This document shows, piece by piece, positions 1 to 9,146 of a stretch of 55,776 nucleotides of DNA. The notes beneath the pieces are model-generated. The model did no database searches, had not been told where the DNA came from, and saw nothing but the letters and a program-made list of their open reading frames with translations. A program made the translations under genes and the position numbers. The DNA lies in contig JAPOVI010000151.1 of NCBI GenBank assembly GCA_026708265.1, forward strand, positions 1 to 55,776, written 5' to 3'. The stretch's first letter is position 1. Each line of letters opens with the position of its first letter. The stretch is from Acidobacteriota bacterium. GTDB taxonomy: Bacteria > Acidobacteriota > Vicinamibacteria > Vicinamibacterales > UBA8438.

Positions 1-178
1 CACGGTGACCGACCCCGAAACCTGGGCGAGCGACTGGACGGCGTCGATGCCGATGAAGCGCACCGACAGCCCGCTGTTCGAGTACGCCTGCCACGAGGGC
101 AACTACTCGATGCCGGGTATCCTGGGCGGCCACCGCGCCGACGAGCGGAAGGCGGCGGAAGCGGCCCAGCAGCAGTAG
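1..178 (+). CDS. C-terminal end of a secreted 'EYACHEGNY' family protein (5' end outside window)
   Basis: Only the last 58 codons are in the window; reading starts at base 2 and ends at TAG 176-178. The peptide contains FEYACHEGNYSM followed by a glycine-rich ILGG stretch and a charged tail. The same C-terminus closes three complete proteins in this window (10084-11100, 48958-50088, 50187-51197), so this is a fourth paralogue. In the complete members this segment follows a conserved ERFTR...VEDP block, which fits the TVTDPETW seen here. The family has no function that I recognise; the full-length members carry export signals, so this one is probably secreted too. The assignment to the family is firm; function is unknown. 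Confidence 0.8.
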   Translation, partial: TVTDPETWASDWTASMPMKRTDSPLFEYACHEGNYSMPGILGGHRADERKAAEAAQQQ

Positions 179-331
179 GGAAGCCGCGACCCGCGAGCCC
201 CGGTGCGCGTTCGACCACCGGTCGCGCCCGCACCGGGGCACCCCCTTCCGCCGCTCGCCCGACGCGGGAGGCCCACCTCGGGACAGCGAGGTGAGGGCGG
301 CGCGATGCCCCGCCCCCCGAACACCGCCCGG

Positions 332-1603
332 TCAATCGAGCAGCGCCTGCGTGACGGCGTTGTCGAAGGCGCGCTGGACCTCGGGATTGAAGTTCTGAAT
401 CATCACCAGCGTGACGAGCTTCTCCCCCGGATTGATCCAGACCTGCGTGCCGTAGGCGCCGAGCCATCCGAAGCTGCCGTCGGTCAGGCGCCACCCAGCC
501 CGTACGTGATCCTCCACGATCGCCACCTGGAGTCCGAACCCGAAGCCGCGCTCCGGGAAGCCCAGCTTGCCGTCGAACAGGCCGTCCACATGGTCGGACG
601 CCATCAGCTCGACGGTGCGCGGCGAGAGCAGCCGCTTGCCGTTCAGCTCGCCTCCGTTGGCCAGCATCTGGGCGAACTGCAGGTAGTCGTGCGCCGTGCT
701 GACGAGGCCGGCTCCGCCCGAGAAGTACACCTTGCTCGAGATGCGGTCGGGATCCGGATCCTTCTCGAACCCCTGCTCGGTGATGCGGTAGAGCGTCACC
801 AGACGGGGCCGCAGCTCGTCCGACGGGAAGTACATCGTGTCCCGCATCCCGAGCGGGTCGAAGATCCGGCCGCGGAGGAACTGGTCGAACGCCTGCCCGG
901 AGACGAGCTCGACGATGCGCGCCAGGACGTCGGGGCCTGCGAGGCCGCTGTACTGCCAGTCCGTGCCCGGCTGGAACTCCAGCGGGATCTTCGCCAGCTT
1001 CGGGACGTAGGTGGCGAGGGAATCGTCCGGGGTCCGCTCGGCGTTGCGGACGATGCCCGACGTGTGGGTCAGCAGGTCGCGGATCGTGATCTCGCGGTTC
1101 GCCGCCACCGTCTCGGGATCGGCGGCCGCGCCCGATCCGCCGTCCGCGGATCCGGCGTCACCGGACGCGCCGCCGACCTGCATCTCGGCGAACTCCGGAA
1201 GGAACTTCGAGACCGGATCCGCGAGGCCTATCTTCCCCTCTTCCAGCATCATGAGGACCGCCACCGCCATGATCGGCTTGGTCATCGACATGATGCGGAA
1301 CGCCGCGTCCTTGCGCATCGGCGTCTCGGAGTCGAGGTCCATGAGCCCGTGCGCCTCGAAGTGCGCGATCCGCCCCCCGCGGGCGACGAGGGTCACCGCG
1401 CCGGTGATGTTGCCGGCCTCGATGTGGCGCTCCATCGCCTCGCCGATCCGTTCGAGCCGCTCCGAGGAGAGCCCGACGTCCTCCGGGCTCCCGGGTGGTA
1501 CCTGCCCTGCCGGCGCCGCTGCCGGAAGCACCAGCATCGCAAGGCCGACGATGGCGGCGCACGCCGAGCGGCGCCATCCCTTCTTCACCTGACTCGCCTT
1601 CAT
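332..1603 (-). CDS. secreted serine hydrolase, beta-lactamase class C / esterase family VIII fold
   Basis: A 423-residue protein of the penicillin-binding-protein-like serine hydrolase superfamily. ATG 1603 was chosen because GGAGAGGAGA lies just upstream and the protein then begins MKASQVKKGWRR followed by a hydrophobic signal peptide ending near residue 33; the frame stays open further upstream but without export signal. The nucleophile motif S-M-T-K is at about residues 106-109, and the second motif is Y-S-G at about 218-220 rather than the usual Y-x-N. A low-complexity Gly/Ala/Asp insert occupies about 144-162. A C-terminal YGTQVW segment sits where the KTG-like motif is expected. Likely a periplasmic esterase or peptidase; the substrate cannot be inferred. 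It is transcribed divergently from the TonB receptor. Confidence 0.85.
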   Translation of the reverse strand: MKASQVKKGWRRSACAAIVGLAMLVLPAAAPAGQVPPGSPEDVGLSSERLERIGEAMERHIEAGNITGAVTLVARGGRIAHFEAHGLMDLDSETPMRKDAAFRIMSMTKPIMAVAVLMMLEEGKIGLADPVSKFLPEFAEMQVGGASGDAGSADGGSGAAADPETVAANREITIRDLLTHTSGIVRNAERTPDDSLATYVPKLAKIPLEFQPGTDWQYSGLAGPDVLARIVELVSGQAFDQFLRGRIFDPLGMRDTMYFPSDELRPRLVTLYRITEQGFEKDPDPDRISSKVYFSGGAGLVSTAHDYLQFAQMLANGGELNGKRLLSPRTVELMASDHVDGLFDGKLGFPERGFGFGLQVAIVEDHVRAGWRLTDGSFGWLGAYGTQVWINPGEKLVTLVMIQNFNPEVQRAFDNAVTQALLD

Positions 1604-1650
1604 CTGGATCTCCTCTCCCCGCTCTCCCGCGGGCGACGTAGCGGCCCATC

Positions 1651-1675
1651 TTATCCACAATGCGCCTGTGGAGAA
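1651..1675. other. inverted pair of DnaA-box-like 9-mers
   Basis: TTATCCACA (1651-1659) is an exact match to the classic DnaA-box sequence. It is followed after 7 bp by TGTGGAGAA (1667-1675), its near-perfect inverse. It lies about 48 bp upstream of the serine hydrolase start. A related pair occurs at 24149-24171. It could be DnaA binding, an operator, or part of a promoter for the minus-strand gene. No AT-rich unwinding region or dnaA/dnaN gene is nearby, so an origin is not claimed. Confidence 0.35.
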
Positions 1676-1870
1676 GCTGTGAGCCCTCTGAGGACCGGCG
1701 CCGCGGCCTGCCGGGTGCGTCCTCGTCGCCCCGGGGGCTCGCGCGAGACGGCCCGCGCGACGGTCCGCGCGGTCCCGGCACACCTCCGGTCCTCGGAAAC
1801 GGCGGGGACGGTCGACGCCGCCCCGGAAATGGGTTGACGCCGAGCGCTACATGTGACATAAGCCGCGCTA

Positions 1871-1945
1871 GGAGTCTGCGCCGCACAATGTGCGATGCAG
1901 CACCTTGCGCCAGCGCAGACTCCCAACGCGCCCGCGAGGGGCGCG
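1871..1945. repeat. REP/BIME-like palindromic element, copy A
   Basis: GGAGTCTGCGC (1871-1881) is mirrored by GCGCAGACTCC (1913-1923) across a 31-bp interior. A GC hairpin follows: CGCGCCC 1927-1933, loop GCGAG, GGGCGCG 1939-1945. The interior, read on the minus strand, aligns with copy B at 52002-52098 (shared TGGC, TGCATCGC and TGC blocks), so this is an inverted, left-arm-deleted copy of the same element. It lies in the 483-bp gap before the TonB receptor gene; no gene was seen in that gap. Confidence 0.7.
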
Positions 1946-2010
1946 CTCGATGGGAGGTGATGTCCGCGTCTGACTCGCGCCTGATTCGCAACGGATAGCT
2001 CGTTCGGCGT

Positions 2011-2040
2011 TCGCCGTCGTTCGCCGTCGTTCGCCGTCGT
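2011..2040. repeat. 10-bp tandem repeat, three perfect units
   Basis: TCGCCGTCGT is repeated three times without mismatch, with imperfect flanking copies (CGTTCGGCGT before, TCGGCACGTG after). It ends 46 bp before the TonB receptor start, inside its likely 5' leader or promoter. The copy number may vary between strains. Confidence 0.8.
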
Positions 2041-2086
2041 TCGGCACGTGAGCGTAGGTCGGTCTTCCTGAAGCAGGGAGGTACGA

Positions 2087-5044
2087 ATGCGTCGACTTGC
2101 CGTCTGGCTCGCGATCGTTGGCGTCGGAGGCTTACTCCTCCCGGCTACCGCCGGGGCACAGGGCGGGACGATATCCGGCCTCGTCGAGGACACCACGGGG
2201 GGCATCCTGCCCGGTGTCACCGTCGAGGCGGACAGCCCCGTCAACATCGGCGGCACGGTGACCGCGTTCACCGACGCGGCGGGCCGCTACACCATCATCA
2301 ACCTGCGCCCCGGCACCTACACGGTGACCTTCACGCTGCCGGGGTTCAACACCTTCGTCCGCGAGGGCGTCGTCATCATCGGCGACTCCACCATCCAGGT
2401 GAACGCCGACATGGCGGTCGGAGCGCTCGAGGAGACGGTGACGGTCACGGGCGAGTCGCCGCTCGTGGACGTGCAGCAGGTACGCCGCCAGTTCGTGGCG
2501 ACGCGGGCGATGATGGACGTGCTGCCGGCGGCGCGGACCTTCCAGGCGCGGGCCCTCCTCATTCCCGGCGTGCGCAACACGGGGATGGAAGAGGGGCAGT
2601 ACTGGCCGGCGGTGCACGGCTCCACCTGGAAGGACTCGCAGACCATGAACGACGGGATGCGGGCGAACAGCACCGTCGACGACGGCCAGTGGCGCATGGG
2701 CTGGGAGATGAACGACGCCTCGACGTCGGAGCTGACCTTCGAGGCGGGTGGCGCCCCGGCCGAGGCGCAGGGCGGCGGCATCATCCAGAACGCGATCCCG
2801 AAGGAGGGGGGCAACACCTTCTCCGGCACCTGGTTCACCTACTACGGGACGCGCGCCCTGGCGAGCGAGAACGCGGGCGAGGAGCTGCGGGATCTGCTCG
2901 GGGAGCCCAACTCGCTCGACTACGACTACGACACGAACCCGGCGTTCGGCGGAAGGATCATCCGCGACCGGCTCTGGTTCTTCACGTCGATGCGGGCCGA
3001 CGACCGCAAGGAGCGGCGGGCCGGCACGTACTTCGCGGCGCCCGGTGAGCCCTGCATCCCGGAGGCCATCGACTGCATCGGCCGCCAGGAGGCGCTCGAC
3101 TGGTTCGGCGCCGAGGCGGGCGAGCAGGCCTACTACCGGCGCTACGGCGTGAGCGGGCTGGTGCGGTTCACGAACCAGTTCACGGATCGCCACAAGTGGC
3201 GGCTCGGCTTCGAGCGGCTCAACCGCCGGCACCCGTCCATCAGCACTGACTCGACGCGGCCGATCGAGTCGTCGAACCACACCTTCCAGCCGGTCGGCTA
3301 CCACGCGCAGGTGCGGTGGACCTCGTCGATTTCGAACCGCCTGCTGATCGAGGCGGGGACTTCCGTCCAGTACAACAAGTGGCGGCACGAGCAGTTCCCG
3401 TGGAACTACAACCGTCCCGCGTCCTACGACGTGTCGACGGGCACCTGGGGCGGCGGCTTCTGGATCGGCGGCTGGCAGCCGGAGCGGAGCCGCTACATCA
3501 AGACCTCGATGTCGTACGTCACCGGCTCGCACAACTTCAAGGCCGGCGTCGAGCACCGCTGGGGCAACATCAGCCTCGAGCAGTGGGACAACGGCATCGA
3601 CGTGCGCTCCTACTTCTACAACGAGGGCGACCCGATCGGCGTCATGGTGCTCGCCACGCCGCTCGGTCGCGGGCTCGGCCAGCCGGGGCACTACGCGGGC
3701 GGCATCGACTTCGACACGGGGGTCTTCGCACAGGACTCGTGGACGGTCGACAAGTGGACGCTGAACCTCGGCGTACGCGGCGACTTCTTCAGCTCGGGGG
3801 TGCCTCCGCAATACGCCCCGGCGGGCACGTGGGTACCGGAACGGAACCTCCCGGCCTACCCCGGCCCGCGCTGGAACACCGTCGTGGGACGCTTCGGCGT
3901 GGCGTACGACGTGTTCGGGGACGGGCGAACCGCGCTCAAGGGGACGGCGCACCACTACATATCCCAGGAGTCGACGCGGCTCGCGATGATGCGCAACCCG
4001 CTGTCGACCTACACGTGGTCGGCGGCCCAGGAGTTCCGCTCCTGGGACGACCTGGACGGCAGCGGAGGTATCGTCGGCCCGGACGGGAGGGTGCAGTACG
4101 AGGAGGTCGGCGAATCGCCGAACGTGAACTTCGGCACGGCCAACGACGTCAGGAACCTGGCTCTGGACGATCGTGAAGGCCACTGGGAGTACAACGCCCA
4201 GATTCAGCACGAGCTCTTCCCGGGCATCTCCGCGACGTTCGGGTGGTATCGCCGCAACTACTTCAAGATGTGGTGGGAGGACAACGACCTCCGGGACTTC
4301 AGCGACTGGACGCCGTTCCACGTCAACGCGCCGGTGGACGACCGGCTCGGCCAGTGGAGCGGCCAGACGCTCGAGCTCTACAACCTGAACGAGGACGTGT
4401 ACGGGGACGTGGCGCGGACGATCCGGACGTCGGACGTCAACGACCGGCTCTACGACGGCCTCGAGTTCGTGCTCGACGGCCGACTGCCGAACGGGGCGTT
4501 CTTCGGGGGCAGCTTCACGCACGAGCGGACGTTCATCAACGAGTGCGATCCCCCGACCGCCACGGGCACCACGTTCGACGTCGACGATCGCAACCGGACT
4601 CTCTGGTGCGACTCGCCGCGGGCGTGGCAGACGCAGTACAAGGCGCACGGGGCGTGGCCGCTGCCCGGCGGGGTCATCCTGAGCGCGTTCGTGCAGGGGT
4701 ATCCCGGACCGGACATCGACGCCAACTGGACCGTGTCGGAGCTGCCGGACGCGAACGGCGACATCACGGGCGACGGCGCCGAGCTCACGGGAGGCCAGAG
4801 AATCACGATCGACCTGCTTCCGCACGAGGTGATGTTCCTTCCGTTCCAGCGGAAGGTGGACCTCCGGGTGATGCGCCGGTTCAACATCGGGGACTCGCAG
4901 ATCGCCCCGGTCCTGGACCTGTTCAACATCTTCAACGCAAACACGACGACCCAGGTCAACGAGACCTACGGGGAGAACTGGCAGCGGATCAACCGCATCA
5001 TGCAGGCCCGCTACATCCGCCTCGGCCTGGAGCTCGAGTGGTAG
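2087..5044 (+). CDS. TonB-dependent receptor, Oar-like, with N-terminal carboxypeptidase-regulatory domain
   Basis: A 985-residue outer-membrane protein. ATG 2087 follows AGGGAGG at a good distance and opens a Sec signal peptide ending near AGAQG (residue 25-26). Residues about 27-110 form a carboxypeptidase-regulatory-like (transthyretin-type) fold with GLVEDTTGGILPGVTV and GRYTI..LRPGTYTVTF. A short link with EETVTVTGESPLVDV leads into a plug (about 125-240) and then a long aromatic-rich beta-barrel that ends in an aromatic residue (LELEW), as outer-membrane barrels do. Such receptors import large ligands in Acidobacteria and Bacteroidota; the ligand is unknown here. It stands alone as a transcription unit, with repeats upstream and a strong terminator downstream. 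The class is certain. Confidence 0.93.
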   Translation: MRRLAVWLAIVGVGGLLLPATAGAQGGTISGLVEDTTGGILPGVTVEADSPVNIGGTVTAFTDAAGRYTIINLRPGTYTVTFTLPGFNTFVREGVVIIGDSTIQVNADMAVGALEETVTVTGESPLVDVQQVRRQFVATRAMMDVLPAARTFQARALLIPGVRNTGMEEGQYWPAVHGSTWKDSQTMNDGMRANSTVDDGQWRMGWEMNDASTSELTFEAGGAPAEAQGGGIIQNAIPKEGGNTFSGTWFTYYGTRALASENAGEELRDLLGEPNSLDYDYDTNPAFGGRIIRDRLWFFTSMRADDRKERRAGTYFAAPGEPCIPEAIDCIGRQEALDWFGAEAGEQAYYRRYGVSGLVRFTNQFTDRHKWRLGFERLNRRHPSISTDSTRPIESSNHTFQPVGYHAQVRWTSSISNRLLIEAGTSVQYNKWRHEQFPWNYNRPASYDVSTGTWGGGFWIGGWQPERSRYIKTSMSYVTGSHNFKAGVEHRWGNISLEQWDNGIDVRSYFYNEGDPIGVMVLATPLGRGLGQPGHYAGGIDFDTGVFAQDSWTVDKWTLNLGVRGDFFSSGVPPQYAPAGTWVPERNLPAYPGPRWNTVVGRFGVAYDVFGDGRTALKGTAHHYISQESTRLAMMRNPLSTYTWSAAQEFRSWDDLDGSGGIVGPDGRVQYEEVGESPNVNFGTANDVRNLALDDREGHWEYNAQIQHELFPGISATFGWYRRNYFKMWWEDNDLRDFSDWTPFHVNAPVDDRLGQWSGQTLELYNLNEDVYGDVARTIRTSDVNDRLYDGLEFVLDGRLPNGAFFGGSFTHERTFINECDPPTATGTTFDVDDRNRTLWCDSPRAWQTQYKAHGAWPLPGGVILSAFVQGYPGPDIDANWTVSELPDANGDITGDGAELTGGQRITIDLLPHEVMFLPFQRKVDLRVMRRFNIGDSQIAPVLDLFNIFNANTTTQVNETYGENWQRINRIMQARYIRLGLELEW

Positions 5045-5077
5045 CCTAGCGGCCGATTCGTCACGCGACGACGTCCT

Positions 5078-5119
5078 GCGGCGCCGGCCTCGTCCAAGGG
5101 CCGGCGCCGCTTCTTGTTT
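5078..5119 (+). terminator. Rho-independent terminator after the TonB receptor
   Basis: A perfect 12-bp stem, GCGGCGCCGGCC (5078-5089) with GGCCGGCGCCGC (5099-5110), is closed by a 9-nt loop and followed by TTCTTGTTT. It lies 33 bp past the receptor stop codon. The converging TPR gene ends at 5245, so it could act on both strands, but the U-tract favours plus. Confidence 0.9.
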
Positions 5120-5244
5120 GGGCCGGAGAGTGGCCGTCGCTCATAAGCGGAGAGGGCGACGGCGCCGTCGGGAGCGGGCGCCGACGCGGTCGAGCGTTGC
5201 GCGCCGGGGGAATCAGTGAGCCAACCGCTGCGCCGCGAATCGGA

Positions 5245-6882
5245 TCACGGGATCTCGCCCGGCGTCCAGGGCCTCCGGGAGGGCTCCCCGCGCTCGTAGA
5301 GCGTGAGGTTCTCGTCGAGGCGATTGCGGATGTCGCCGAAGCCGCCGGCCTGCGCCCGCACGTCCCGCTGGACCGCAGCGGCCGCCCCGTACTGCCCGAC
5401 CCCGGCCAGCGCCATGGCATAGGTCTCGCCGACGGCCAGGCTGTCCTGCGGGCTCTGCTGGGGCCGGTCGAGCAGCTCCTCCGCCAGCGCGAGCGCGCGG
5501 CGCGGGTCCCGCACCCGATCGTCGGGCGCGGCGGCGAGCAGGCGGGCCAGGGCGCGCGTGAACCCCTGGTGATCGGGAAAGGTCCGCGTCCCGTCCGTCA
5601 ACCGGTCGCGAGCCTCCCCGTAGCGCTCCAGGAGCGCGAGGTTCATGGCCGATCCGAGTGATGCGACGGCGTTCAGCGGCTCCATCTCGAGCAGCGTGGC
5701 GTACTCCTCCCGCGCATCGTCCGGCCGCCCCTCCCGGGCCAGGATGCGGGCGAGGTTGAGGCGCGCCTCGACATACCCCGGCTTGCGCTCGAGCGCGGCG
5801 GAGAGCTGGGCGGTCGCCTCGTCGGTCCGGCCGCTCCCCGCCATGATCATGGCCAGGTTGAACCGGGCTTCCGTGTACTCGGGAGCCGTCCGGATGATCT
5901 CCTCGAACGCGGCCTCGGCTCCCCGCTGGTCGCCCATGCGCCACAGGGACGTCGCGAACCGGTGGCGCAACGACGGGCTGTCGGGCGACAGCGAGAGCGC
6001 CTTGTCGAAGTAGTCGGCGGCCGCCGCCGAGTTGCCTTCGGCGAGCGCCTCGCCACCGCGGAAGTCGAGCATCAGCGCGCTCTCGAGCCGCTCCTCGATC
6101 TGCCCCAGCAAGGGGTCGTTGGACCACGGCTCGATGTCGCCCTGCCGGGCGAGGTGCGCCTGCGCCTGCTCCAGGTTGCCCAGCCGGCGGTGGGCCATCG
6201 CGAGCGGGTAGTGGACCGCGCTCGCGCCGGGGTCGCGCGCCAGCGCTTCCTCCAGCGCCCGCACCGCCTCGGCGTCGTCCTCGAGCGCGAGCGCCGCCCG
6301 GCCGGCGCCGAACCAGGCCGCCGCCGAGCCGGCATCGAGGGCCAGCGCCCGGGCGAAGAGCGGCGCGGCGTCCTGCGCCCGACCCAGGGCCAGGTACGCG
6401 TCCCCGAGCCGGAGGAGCGTGGCCAGGGCGTCGGGCCGCAGATCCAGCGCGTGCTCGTAGGACGAGACGGCCTTCACGAGCGGGCCGTGGTTCCGGTACA
6501 CGTGCCCGAGCAGTTGCGACCAGCGCCAGTCGCTGGGCGCCAGGGCCTGGGCGTTCAGGAAGTAGGTCTCGGCCGCCTCGAGCTCCCGCGCCGCCAGGAG
6601 CAGGCTCCCCATCTCGCCGTAGGCGCCGGCGAGCTCCGCGGCCGTCGCATCGCCGTCGTCGACCAGGCCCTCCAGCGCGGCGAACGGCTCGCGCAACTGC
6701 TCCGCGACCGACGCCCCCATGGCGGTGAAATCGGGCCTGAGGACGGCCTGCAGCCCGAGGCCTGCGGGAGGGGCGAGCACCGGGCGTCCCGCCGCATCGG
6801 TCCGCCTCTCGGTCGAGCTCCCGCACGCGCCGCCCAGCACGGCCGCCGCGACCGCCAGCGCCGCCATGGCCCGCACCGTCAT
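5245..6882 (-). CDS. TPR-repeat lipoprotein coupled to an FG-GAP/ASPIC protein
   Basis: A 545-residue predicted lipoprotein. ATG 6882 starts MTVRAMAALAVAAAVLGGAC, with a lipobox LGGAC and acylated Cys near residue 20. The mature chain is almost all tetratricopeptide repeats; pairs such as LGDAYLALGRAQDAAPLFARAL and LNLARILAREGRPDDAREEY show the signature (about 8-10 units). The start codon overlaps the TGA of the upstream FG-GAP/ASPIC gene as ATGA (6879-6882), so the two are translationally coupled and probably form a complex at the periplasmic face of a membrane. The segment ALARLLAAAPDDRVRD is identical in the second TPR protein (27891-29609). The TPR protein probably serves as a scaffold; the partner is inferred, not shown. 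Confidence 0.85.
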   Translation of the reverse strand: MTVRAMAALAVAAAVLGGACGSSTERRTDAAGRPVLAPPAGLGLQAVLRPDFTAMGASVAEQLREPFAALEGLVDDGDATAAELAGAYGEMGSLLLAARELEAAETYFLNAQALAPSDWRWSQLLGHVYRNHGPLVKAVSSYEHALDLRPDALATLLRLGDAYLALGRAQDAAPLFARALALDAGSAAAWFGAGRAALALEDDAEAVRALEEALARDPGASAVHYPLAMAHRRLGNLEQAQAHLARQGDIEPWSNDPLLGQIEERLESALMLDFRGGEALAEGNSAAAADYFDKALSLSPDSPSLRHRFATSLWRMGDQRGAEAAFEEIIRTAPEYTEARFNLAMIMAGSGRTDEATAQLSAALERKPGYVEARLNLARILAREGRPDDAREEYATLLEMEPLNAVASLGSAMNLALLERYGEARDRLTDGTRTFPDHQGFTRALARLLAAAPDDRVRDPRRALALAEELLDRPQQSPQDSLAVGETYAMALAGVGQYGAAAAVQRDVRAQAGGFGDIRNRLDENLTLYERGEPSRRPWTPGEIP

Positions 6883-8816
6883 CGCGCCGTCCCCTCGCCC
6901 TGCACCAGCGTGGCCCACCCGTCGATCGCCAGGTCGTTCCATTCTTCGGACCCGCCCCCCGGCCACCGGACCCGCACCGTCGGCGCGGCGGTCGACTCCC
7001 CGAGACCCACCAGCACCCGGGGGTCGTTGGCGGAGGCGTAGCTGCCGTCGGTGCGCACGCGCCGCCGGAGCGTCGGCTGCCCGTCCCGCACGACCTCGAC
7101 CCGCGCCCCGAGCATGTCGCGGCCCTGGGCCGCCGCCTCGGACGCCGTGGCCGCCCGGCGCTCACCGACGATGCGCAGGCCCAGCCAGTGCGACCGGTTG
7201 CCGACGGTGTTGACGAGCAGCCGGACGCGCCCGTTGAGGTTGCCGAGCAGCACGTCGGTGTCGCCGTCGTTGTCCACGTCGCCGAAGGCCGCCCCGCGGG
7301 TGACCTCGACCAGCGCAAGGGCCGCGCCGGCCTGGTCGGTGACGTCTTCGAAGCGGCCGTCCCGGGTGTTGCGGAGCAGGAGATTGCGCTCCTCGAAGGG
7401 CATCGGGTGGTCCGGCCGCCCCGGCTTGGCGTCGAGCGCGCCGTTGGCGAACAGGATGTCGAGCCAGCCGTCGTTGTCGTAGTCGATCCAGGCCGTGCCC
7501 CAGCCGGTGTAGCCGAGGCTGAGTCCGTGCACCTGCGTCTCGGCGCTCCCGTCCCGGAACAGGCCGGACCCGTCGTTGACGTAGAGGTTGTGCCCCTCCG
7601 TCGGCATGTGGGTCATGATCAGGTCTTCGTCGCCGTCGTTGTCGAAGTCGCCCGCATCGACCCCCATGCTGGCTTCCGGCCGGCCCTGCTCGCTCACCGC
7701 GGACCCCGACAGAAGACCCAGATCCCCGAACGTGCCGTCTCCCCGGTTCATCCAGAGCAGGTTGGGGCGGCCGTCGTTGGCGACGTAGATGTCCATCCAG
7801 CCGTCGTCGTCGAAATCCGCCGTCGAGACCCCGAGGGCCGGCCCGAACGGCTCGGTCACGACGAACGCCGTCCCCGTGACGTTGGCGAAGGTGCCGTCGC
7901 CCCGATTGCGGTACAGCCGGTCGCTCTGCGGCTCGTAGCGCTCGGGGCCGCAGTGGCTCCGCCGGTCCGACAGCACCGTGCAGACCAGCTCCGCGTTGAA
8001 GTCGTACCACACGTAGTTGCCGACGTAGAGGTCGAGCCAGCCGTCGCCGTCGACGTCCACGAACGAGGCCGACACGCCCCATCCCGGGTCGTCGGTTCCG
8101 CTCGCCGCCGAGACGTCGGAGAAGGTGCCGTCGCCGTTGTTCCGGTAGAGCTGGTTCGTTCCGAGATAGGTGAGGTAGAGGTCGACCCAGCCGTCGTTGT
8201 CGAAGTCGCCCGCCGCCACCCCCATCCCGTGCCCCCGCGCGTCGATTCCACTCGCGTCCGTGACGTCGGTGAAGCGGAGGGTGCGCGTGCCGTCCGCCTC
8301 CACGCCGAGGTCGTTGCGGAAGAGCCGGCCCCGGAGCGGCAACGGCCCCACCGGCTCGAAGAGCGCGTCGCCGAGGGTCTTGCCCTCGCCCATCATCTGC
8401 CCCTGCACGAAGTAGGCATCGAGGTCGCCGTCGTTGTCGTAGTCGAAGAGGCCGACGCCGGCGGGAACGATCTCGGGGAAGTAGAACTCCCCCGACATGC
8501 CGTTGAAGTGCACGAAGTCGAGGCCGGCGGCCGCGGCGCGGTCGGCGAACCAGTCGTGCTCGTCGCTCTGCGGCGCAGGATCGGAAGCGGGAGAAGCGGC
8601 GCTCGCCGCCGCCTGGGAGGCGGGTCCCGGCCTTGGGGCGTCGGGTGCGCAGCCGGCCGCCAGCACGACGACCAGCAGGGGCGCGGGAAGCACGGCGGCC
8701 GCCCGGCGCACGACGTCGGCGGCGGGGCCGACGGCACGGGAAGGACGGAAGGTCCGCTGGCGCGCGACGATGCACGGGCCAAGTGTGGCGGTTGCCCGAC
8801 CGGCGTGCCCCGCCAT
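6879..8816 (-). CDS. FG-GAP repeat / ASPIC-UnbV (CRTAC1-like) lipoprotein
   Basis: A 645-residue protein starting at ATG 8816, chosen for AGGAGG ten bases upstream; the lipobox LAAGC then falls at about residue 52-56, a long n-region, so a GTG at 8711 giving a conventional signal, or an ATG at 8927, remain possible. The body is a VCBS/FG-GAP beta-propeller with at least seven calcium-type loops of the D-x-D-N-D-G-x-x-D kind (for example DYDNDGDLD, DFDNDGWVD, DVDGDGWLD). The C-terminal about 120 residues form the ASPIC/UnbV domain, ending in VRVRWPGGGSEEW. Such proteins are exported and abundant in Acidobacteria and Planctomycetes, with unproved roles. It is coupled downstream to the TPR gene by an ATGA overlap. 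Confidence 0.88.
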   Translation of the reverse strand: MAGHAGRATATLGPCIVARQRTFRPSRAVGPAADVVRRAAAVLPAPLLVVVLAAGCAPDAPRPGPASQAAASAASPASDPAPQSDEHDWFADRAAAAGLDFVHFNGMSGEFYFPEIVPAGVGLFDYDNDGDLDAYFVQGQMMGEGKTLGDALFEPVGPLPLRGRLFRNDLGVEADGTRTLRFTDVTDASGIDARGHGMGVAAGDFDNDGWVDLYLTYLGTNQLYRNNGDGTFSDVSAASGTDDPGWGVSASFVDVDGDGWLDLYVGNYVWYDFNAELVCTVLSDRRSHCGPERYEPQSDRLYRNRGDGTFANVTGTAFVVTEPFGPALGVSTADFDDDGWMDIYVANDGRPNLLWMNRGDGTFGDLGLLSGSAVSEQGRPEASMGVDAGDFDNDGDEDLIMTHMPTEGHNLYVNDGSGLFRDGSAETQVHGLSLGYTGWGTAWIDYDNDGWLDILFANGALDAKPGRPDHPMPFEERNLLLRNTRDGRFEDVTDQAGAALALVEVTRGAAFGDVDNDGDTDVLLGNLNGRVRLLVNTVGNRSHWLGLRIVGERRAATASEAAAQGRDMLGARVEVVRDGQPTLRRRVRTDGSYASANDPRVLVGLGESTAAPTVRVRWPGGGSEEWNDLAIDGWATLVQGEGTAR

Positions 8817-9146
8817 CCGTCCCGCCCCTCCTGGCCCGGCGGACGTCCCACCCCTCCCGGGCGGCTCTTCGGCTGGACTCGGCGGCCTGCCCGTGTCCGC
8901 GGCGGGAGGGCCACCACCACAGCTCATCGCGTTTCCCGCGATTATAGCGTGAGGCGACGCGGGGCCGGCCTGCGCCCGGACAGGCCGGTTGCCGCGTGAT
9001 AGGCTGATCCGTTGCACCGGCGCGCCGTTCGCCCGGTCCGCCGCGCGGAGGGTCCTGCGGGGCGGGAAGGCGGCGGGCGGAGGAAGCTCGACGCGACGAG
9101 CGCGGCACCGTGCGTCATCCCGGCCCCCCCGCGAGGAGGAGTAGCC
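8817..9146. other. 330-bp divergent intergenic region
   Basis: It separates the minus-strand FG-GAP/ASPIC gene from the plus-strand glyoxalase-fold gene. The only clear signal is a -10-like hexamer on the minus strand at 8941-8946. The ORFs here are poorly supported N-terminal extensions. No repeat, RNA gene or second promoter could be recognised. Confidence 0.5.
8941..8946 (-). promoter_or_regulatory. candidate -10 box (TATAAT) for the FG-GAP/ASPIC gene
   Basis: Minus-strand TATAAT stands out in very GC-rich DNA. A good TTGACA -35 element is not visible 17 bp upstream. It would give a leader of about 118 nt to ATG 8816, or only a few nt to the alternative ATG 8927. Confidence 0.4.

Noticed and set aside
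1651-2086. Replication origin suggested by DnaA-box-like sequences
   Set aside because: Only two boxes, no AT-rich region, and no dnaA, dnaN or gidA genes nearby.
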